This document shows, one piece after another, positions 61,301-64,000 of a stretch of 64,000 nt of DNA. The notes under the pieces are model-generated. The model saw nothing but the letters and a program-made list of their open reading frames with translations, searched no databases and was not told the origin of the DNA. Location: positions 20,950,488 through 21,014,487 of the forward strand of contig CM037474.1 of the NCBI GenBank assembly GCA_021014325.1. Direction: 5' to 3'. This DNA comes from Plazaster borealis (Eukaryota > Echinodermata > Asteroidea > Forcipulatida > Labidiasteridae). Made by a program: the position numbers and the translations under genes. Positions within the stretch are counted from its first letter, which is position 1; the number at the start of each line of letters is the position of its first letter.

Positions 61301-61799
61301 AGGAGATATTACAGAGAAAAAAATGACAGTGTTGATTATAATAAGATGCAGTTCTTAACCATGGTTGGGCAGAGTGTGTGTGAGCGTGTCTACCCATTAA
61401 AATAGAGGACTTAAAAACAAAACGGATCCGGGTGTTTTGACAGATCGAGGGCATCCTCCCTTTCAAACGGGGACTAAGTCCAAACAACTGAGTCCAAACA
61501 ATGGGAGAAAAAAGGGAAGTAAATTTAAAAAGTCCACAAATAATGTGCGTGTCGCCTTTTAAATATTGGAACAATAGACCCCACAAAGTTTCTTGGGCTA
61601 GGGCTATGTTTCTTGCTTTGAAGTTTTCTGTTAAGGTTTTCTAGTTCTTCGATTTGCCTTGTATGTTTTTTTGTATTTGTATTGTTTTTTTATTTTATTA
61701 AAACTAATAATAATAATAAAGATTCATAAAATACGCTTACCTCTGGAGCAGCTGCGACTGCAACGCTTTCATTCTTGAATCTCGGTCCTGCAATTCAAT
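35864..61799 (-). CDS. EEA1: Early endosome antigen 1 orthologue, C-terminal 1115 residues (N-terminus outside window)
   Basis: EEA1 tethers endosomes: it binds PI3P through a FYVE finger and Rab5, and its long coiled-coil dimer bridges membranes. Twenty-eight exons join in frame, 5' to 3': 61799-61741, 61288-61148, 60904-60836, 60096-59991, 58247-58110, 56585-56448, 55186-55017, 54574-54481, 53443-53390, 52881-52780, 52296-52168, 51670-51536, 50365-50237, 49815-49681, 49465-49367, 49013-48906, 48181-48095, 47256-47092, 46341-46264, 44311-44228, 43483-43346, 42361-42272, 41536-41405, 40768-40583, 39337-39154, 37857-37803, 37307-37088 and 35986-35864. Their sum is 3348 bp, a multiple of three. 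Residues up to ~1050 are Gln/Glu/Lys/Leu-rich coiled coil; the end is WADD then a full FYVE domain. Human EEA1 is about 1411 residues, so ~300, including the C2H2 finger, should lie to the right. The 61799 acceptor could instead be 61787. Confidence 0.93.
37545..37617. repeat. ATTTC microsatellite
   Basis: A run of about 14 atttc/atttt pentamers lies in the penultimate-but-one EEA1 intron region. It gives rise to artefactual Phe/His/Ile frames. Confidence 0.85.
38093..38281. mobile_element. Complete GCTTAAGCAGCTC MITE
   Basis: The left end cccaatttcatcgagctgct and the right end agcagctctaagaaattggg are inverted repeats with two or three mismatches. The inside carries the family words taccagaataaggttaccag and gtcacatgtgca. 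This is the best-defined copy of the family in the window. Confidence 0.85.
38451..38650. mobile_element. 200-bp hairpin element
   Basis: The arms aaataagaagtaactaaaaa and its inverse at 38631-38650 extend about 68 bp each and include aacttgcgggtacaaccatg, almost perfectly complementary. The loop carries ggctctgaaaagagcc, a second small palindrome. The high arm identity suggests a young insertion. Confidence 0.85.
39355..39505 (-). mobile_element. tRNA-derived SINE, diverged
   Basis: On the minus strand, ctagatagctcagttggtag begins the tRNA-like head at about 39503. The tail with ttctttgttcaccccc follows. It lies just upstream of EEA1 exon 39337-39154 in transcript order and belongs to the same family as 32840-33055. 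Confidence 0.65.
39838..40666 (-). repeat. Ten-copy 75-bp array of an EEA1 exon end plus splice donor
   Basis: The sequence ttctgc(a/c)gagctg starts at 39838, 39952, 40026, 40101, 40176, 40251, 40365, 40440, 40515 and 40590. Spacing is 75 bp, except 114 twice (an extra ~39-bp partial unit) and one 74. The highest-coordinate copy is the real 3' end of exon 40768-40583. Each unit would encode 25 residues (ESAALQNKL, then SHKEVAHKVQT), and eight of ten keep CTG-GTAAGT. Copies at 39838 and 40101 have lost the GT. The segment with the two 114-bp spacings appears duplicated as a ~413-bp block. Confidence 0.88.
42620..43110. mobile_element. Cluster of three SINE fragments
   Basis: Minus-strand copies at 42620-42755 and 42820-42985 and a plus-strand fragment at 43030-43110 carry tRNA-like B boxes (gggttcgaatcccc and ggttcgattccc). 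The two minus copies repeat tatttggttttacccataca, so they may be a tandem duplication. The family is that of 31220-31590. Confidence 0.65.
43815..44110 (-). mobile_element. tRNA-Leu-like SINE
   Basis: The body words aaggtgctgcggtgcattca and ttaagtgtcttgctcaacaa match 4245-4525, and the tRNA-like head near 44020-44095 is partly decayed. The frame over 43708-44202 on the plus strand is a repeat artefact. Confidence 0.7.
44608..45951. mobile_element. 1344-bp DNA transposon with perfect 9-bp target duplication
   Basis: GGAAAACCC flanks both ends (44599-44607 and 45952-45960). The termini tagacttggttcaagtcg and the inverse of cgacttgggtcaagtcta match with few mismatches. Weaker inverted similarity continues for about 230 bp (gacttggtgaatccgccag against ctggcagattcatcaagtc). 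Long inverted termini with a 9-bp duplication suggest a Mutator-like element. There is no transposase frame, so it is non-autonomous. A short stretch at 44909-44931 reads like a first coding exon, ATG GCG ACT ATT GGT TGT then a GT donor, and might be captured host sequence. Confidence 0.8.
47467..47507 (-). repeat. Perfect 41-bp copy of an EEA1 exon segment in the upstream intron
   Basis: The bases at 47467-47507 are identical to 47127-47167, which lie inside coding exon 47256-47092. The copy has no splice sites of its own and sits 210 bp upstream of the exon's acceptor in transcript order. Confidence 0.85.
47680..47822. mobile_element. Short MITE with long inverted arms
   Basis: The left arm includes tgacgtcatgctattgttcc and the right arm ggaacaatagcatgacatca, nearly exact inverse copies. 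The element is non-coding. Confidence 0.7.
48270..48905 (-). repeat. 15-bp minisatellite starting at an EEA1 splice donor
   Basis: On the minus strand the unit is about GTAGAAGAACAAAAG, repeated roughly forty times with drift. It starts directly at the donor of exon 49013-48906, whose last codons CAA AAA CAA AAG and donor GTATAAG look like the seed of the unit. A unit would encode VEEQK. The first in-frame codons after the exon are Val then stop. The plus-strand frame of 213 residues here is compositional. Confidence 0.85.
49289..49350 (-). repeat. Duplicated 3' part of EEA1 exon 49465-49367 with donor
   Basis: The segment reads LESTKSNFEETK on the minus strand, like LESTRSSLEETK of the real exon 78 bp away, and it too ends GAG-GTTAGT. 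The spacing is a multiple of three, but the linking sequence holds a stop (TTCAAACCCTTAA). It has no clear acceptor, so it is probably an unused copy. Confidence 0.8.
49970..50190 (-). mobile_element. SINE of the GGCGTAGTGGTTT family
   Basis: The tRNA-like part on the minus strand has ggttggcgtagtggtttttt and ggtttgaatcccgccgggg. The body has tttcagttttagatgtggga and aaacccagagaa. A relative with the same body lies at 60310-60570, and another body fragment at 37615-37760. Confidence 0.65.
50470..51000 (+). mobile_element. SINE copies: two tail fragments and one full element
   Basis: The full copy at 50770-51000 carries cttgggtgtgatccctggct, the tRNA-like head agctcagttggtagagtgct and B box ggttcaagttct, then tttctttgctcaacccc. 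Tail fragments in both orientations (50515-50745) precede it, including an inverted pair around 50640-50710. Confidence 0.7.
51245..51445. mobile_element. Head-to-head SINE pair
   Basis: Minus-strand sequence at 51260-51345 (tail, B box, ctcagttggtagagcgccgg) meets a plus-strand copy at 51345-51430 (agagtgccggcacgttagcc, ggttcaaatcccgctctagt, tail). The two tRNA-like heads fuse at their 5' ends and form an inverted repeat of about 90 bp per arm. Confidence 0.75.
53145..53350 (+). mobile_element. SINE of the GGTCTAGTG family
   Basis: The head ctcgatggtctagtgataag, B box gggtttgaatccc and tail ttttttcacaggactcggga match the copies near 42.8 kb. It lies just before exon 53443-53390. Confidence 0.7.
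53520..53940 (+). pseudogene. LINE fragment: C-terminal part of a reverse-transcriptase ORF
   Basis: One frame gives LLYGCEAWTCSR at about 53563-53598. A frameshift follows, then KQLDGCYTRMLRQVLG, KDHITNSDLY, then RGRGHLTFVDILRRDTG and CMKDREIWG. This order (YGCEAWT, R-M-L-R, LY, R-G-R-P-like, F-V-D, L-x-D-T-G, DR-x-W) is that of the C-terminal region of several non-LTR retrotransposon ORFs. It is 5'-truncated and antisense to EEA1. Confidence 0.8.
54660..55016 (-). repeat. ~138-bp tandem copies of an EEA1 exon end plus donor
   Basis: The 3' end and donor of exon 55186-55017 recur with low-coordinate edges at 54880 and 54740 (137 and 140 bp apart). A partial further copy of the intron part lies near 54680-54735. 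The copies keep agactgcatctcttgtatct and, in the 54880 copy, a GACAG-GTAAGA donor. Both contain stops (for example in gctgattactcatcc), so they do not encode coil. Confidence 0.85.
55455..55710 (+). repeat. Second copy of the 10315-10575 repeat
   Basis: It contains tcgtgcacacatgattttgt and aatttattcatagtatttca in the same order as in the Roc-COR intron. No termini are recognised. Confidence 0.7.
56090..56390 (-). mobile_element. tRNA-Leu-like SINE
   Basis: The minus-strand head is at about 56385-56300, with a decayed gagcagttaagagcaccgg and gggttcga-like B box, then gtgtccttgagcaagatact and the body to about 56090. It lies close to exon 56585-56448. Confidence 0.7.
56918..57602. repeat. Direct repeats flanking a CACCAAGGA minisatellite
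   Basis: The phrase aaggtgaagaccaggggcaa occurs at about 56928 and 57569, each followed by a ggccatggcc word. Between them, units such as agtggccacaccaaggatta repeat about five times over 57120-57320. The frames read here on either strand are repeat-derived. Confidence 0.65.
58540..59160 (+). mobile_element. tRNA-Leu-like SINE inserted in a palindromic MITE
   Basis: The MITE's left end, ggccggaaatccatgtgtcc (58541-), has its inverse ggacacatggatttcccgcc at 59140-59159. Between them sits a full-length SINE (about 58725-59137): head ttgtggccgagcggataaga, CTCAAGC loop, B box gggttcgaatcccag, long body and a TTATTATTATT tail. This gives a relative age: SINE younger than MITE. Confidence 0.8.
59344..59960. 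mobile_element. MITE family B copy next to a minus-strand SINE
   Basis: 59344-59711 is a family B MITE (aaaggcactgaacacgtttg to aaatgtgtacagtgccttt) with the palindrome gcttcttgcaagaag. Directly after it, 59715-59960 is a minus-strand SINE with ctagatagctcagttggtag and the tccctggctatacggcag region. It ends about 30 bp before exon 60096-59991. Confidence 0.75.
60836..60904 (-). other. EEA1: EEA1 exon with GC-AG intron
   Basis: The exon ends GTGGAACTTGAAAG and the intron begins GCAAGT. Only this GC donor satisfies the phase: the leftover AG joins A of the next exon to make Arg. No GT donor nearby keeps the frame, and the surrounding AG-GCAAGT is the strong consensus expected of GC donors. Confidence 0.8.
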
Positions 61800-61937
61800 C
61801 TGGGAGGATTCAAAGAGCAGAACATACTTTATCAATAAAGTCAGACTTATTGAACAATTCCGTAGCTAGCTTGACAATTTATCTGCATTGGGCTAGACTT
61901 GTGGACGAGCCATTCCACTATCACCGCGACAAGCATT

Positions 61938-62310
61938 TAAAGGTATTGTTAACGTTTGGTAATGACTCAAAACAAATATTAGCATAAAAACTTACTTGGT
62001 AACAAGCAACAGAGAGCTGTTGATAGTATAAAACATTGTAGGAAAGGCCCCCTCTGAAGTAACGTAGTTTTTGAGAAAGAGGTAATTTCTCACTAAAATA
62101 ATAAAAACTTCTTGCAAGAATTTTTTTATTCCTACCTGAAAGCACACAAATTTGTACAACAAGGGTGTTTTTTCTTTCAACCTTTTTTTTGCAACTTCGA
62201 TGACCAATTGAGCCCAAATTTTCACAGGCTTGTTATTTTATGCATATGTTGGGATACACCAAGTGAGAACACTGGTCTTTGACAATTACCAAACGTGTAT
62301 GATGCCTTTA
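61938..62310 (-). mobile_element. MITE family B copy
   Basis: Reverse-oriented copy with ends aaaggtattgttaacgtttg and acgtgtatgatgccttt; the internal palindrome is present as acttcttgcaagaa. Confidence 0.75.
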
Positions 62311-64000
62311 AGACCTCAGAACTCCAAAGTGTTAATTTCTACGAGCAAAAGGGATTCGTGTAGTTAGAAAACAGGAACTGACTTCATTGATGAACAGGGA
62401 AAGAGGGTAGTGCATCAGGACCCAATGGGTCTTGAAAATTACAGATCACAGAACGGATCATTTAGCTCATGAGGATCTATGCATTCAATGGAATATCTTG
62501 ATGATGGACTCTGTGGAAGGTGTTGATCATGATCACATAAAACATAACTGCCCACTACTGGGTCAATTTCCTGTGAAGTTACCTCTTCACTTACATTGTA
62601 CATAGTAAATAACATACATCTATCAGCCAGCTTTTTATTTTGTGATGAGTGTAAGGCCGTATCTGAATTGGTGATTACCGTTACGGCTACGACTGTTGCT
62701 AATGGTGTTGCTAAGGACATCCTACACTTTAAGGCATGATGATGTGGAAAGCTAGCCGTAGTCGTAGCTGAAGCCGCCAAGTCGGACACGGCCTTAGTAA
62801 GGTCAACAGAACACTCAAATGGACTGTTCAGGGGTCGATTTCACAAAGCACTAAGATTCATCTTAAGATGAGTTGTCAGTATTACCATAGTGGTTTGTAT
62901 TGTGAAATCACACTTTGCTTAGCAATTAAGATGGATTTGCACTTCAGATCAATCTTAACTCTTTGTGAAATCAAGCCCAGGTCTCATTAAAATACATGAT
63001 TTTGTTTCCATCTTATGGTTAAAAGTTCCCCCAAATATACGGTAAACAGTGAATATGCATGAGACTTGCATGCCAATATACCCTTTACATTGCACATCAT
63101 GCGGCCTCATTGTTCACAATTTTTGGGGTCAAATCAAACAGAAGACATGGTTTAAATTGGTGCTTCTACCGATCACAAGTACTTTTTAAAATTCACGCCA
63201 CTAAAACATTTTTACTCCATGGCACACACATTGATAGAGCATTATTGAACTACTTTATACATGGGGGGGGGGAGCCTAACATAGCGTAACAACATCTACA
63301 TGTATAGACCAATCCATTGTAGTTAATTTTCTATGTTCTCTACCAGTGTTTTCCGCCATTACTGGAACACTTTTACGCTTGTGTACGCGTAAGGTCAAGG
63401 CTTTAACTTGAGTCACGCTAGCATTGTGTATAGTTGCCTGAACATTACTGGTCAGAGATGCCCGTGAAACGTTCAACAAATGAACGCTGGGCGTATTTTG
63501 CAACCCAGTAATGGCATAAAACACTGGTACAGGACATCCACAATGGATTTGCTTATAGCTGACACAAAAGCACACCGAGTCCTTCCTAAGACATTCCATG
63601 TTTAAATTCTACAACTCTTAATGTAAGATTCCTAGTCAAAATGCCTACAGAGGTTACAGGACTACAAACATTTATTCTTGTTTCGATATTTACTGTAAAC
63701 TAATTAACAGTGATTATTACAGTCCAACCAAAATCAATCACGAAGAACCATCAACAGGTGTTGAAAATAAAATTCTAAATAATCAAACAACATTACAGGT
63801 TCTGTTTTCTTGATAATGGGACAATACATGCAATATGGGAATTCAAACAATCTTTCCATTTCATGTCGAATAACGTATATATCCGCCAAATTTTTCTGAA
63901 CTGGCTTACGGCAGACGTTTTTTCCTGCCTAGAGCAACTTTGGAAAGCTCTACATTTTTTGCAGTCATCCATCTGGACATTCCAGTGTGTAGCGTGCACA
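62311..64000. other. Probable EEA1 intron, right edge of window
   Basis: I see no further coiled-coil exon. A MITE lies at 62828-62981 (gggtcgatttcacaaag against ctttgtgaaatcaagccc). The region 62660-62800 belongs to a ggctacgac/gtcgtagc repeat with relatives near 11990-12060 and 42070-42180. Short frames here have no coding character. Confidence 0.55.

Noticed and set aside
62439..62789. 116-residue minus-strand frame before the EEA1 exons
   Set aside because: Part of it is the ggctacgac dispersed repeat, it has no coiled-coil character, and it does not join in frame to exon 61799-61741.
1..64000. CRISPR array, operon or prokaryotic features
   Set aside because: Spliced genes, SINEs and MITEs show a eukaryotic nuclear sequence. 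The regular arrays are satellites or exon-edge repeats with no spacer structure.

Overview
The window is from a metazoan nuclear genome with AT-rich, intron-dense, repeat-rich sequence. Repeat style (tRNA-derived SINEs, many palindromic MITEs, frequent taggcct words) fits an echinoderm. A sea star is my best guess, but that rests on memory of repeat style and not on a search.

Three protein genes can be supported. (1) Plus strand, 5007-29983: a 13-exon gene for an 850-residue Roc-COR (Roco-type) GTPase. It has a P-loop, a DLAG switch-II motif, a THID base-recognition motif, a COR region, a Pro/Ser linker and an Ala-rich helical tail ending in CILM, a CaaX-type prenylation motif. (2) Minus strand, 17019-15823: an intact single-exon class A GPCR of 398 residues, nested antisense inside intron 6 of the Roc-COR gene. 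(3) Minus strand, 61799-35864: 28 exons encoding the C-terminal 1115 residues of an EEA1 orthologue, a long coiled coil plus a terminal FYVE zinc finger. Its N-terminus lies beyond the right edge. Both multi-exon models keep reading frame across every junction.

Layout: 1-310 holds a 19-bp satellite; 0.3-5.0 kb is repeat-bearing non-coding DNA; 5.0-30.0 kb is the Roc-COR gene with the nested GPCR; 30.0-35.9 kb is the spacer between the two convergent genes; 35.9-61.8 kb is EEA1; 61.8-64 kb is probably an EEA1 intron. No gene function clearly links Roc-COR and EEA1, although a prenylated G protein and an endosomal tether could both act on membranes.

The most unusual signal is recurrent tandem multiplication of exon edges together with their splice sites. 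EEA1 has a ten-copy 75-bp array (eight copies keep GTAAGT), a 78-bp exon-end copy, a ~138-bp triplication, and a 15-bp minisatellite beginning at a donor. In the Roc-COR gene the last exon's acceptor is preceded by about seven degenerate copies of itself. Transposable elements fill most of the remaining intron space.
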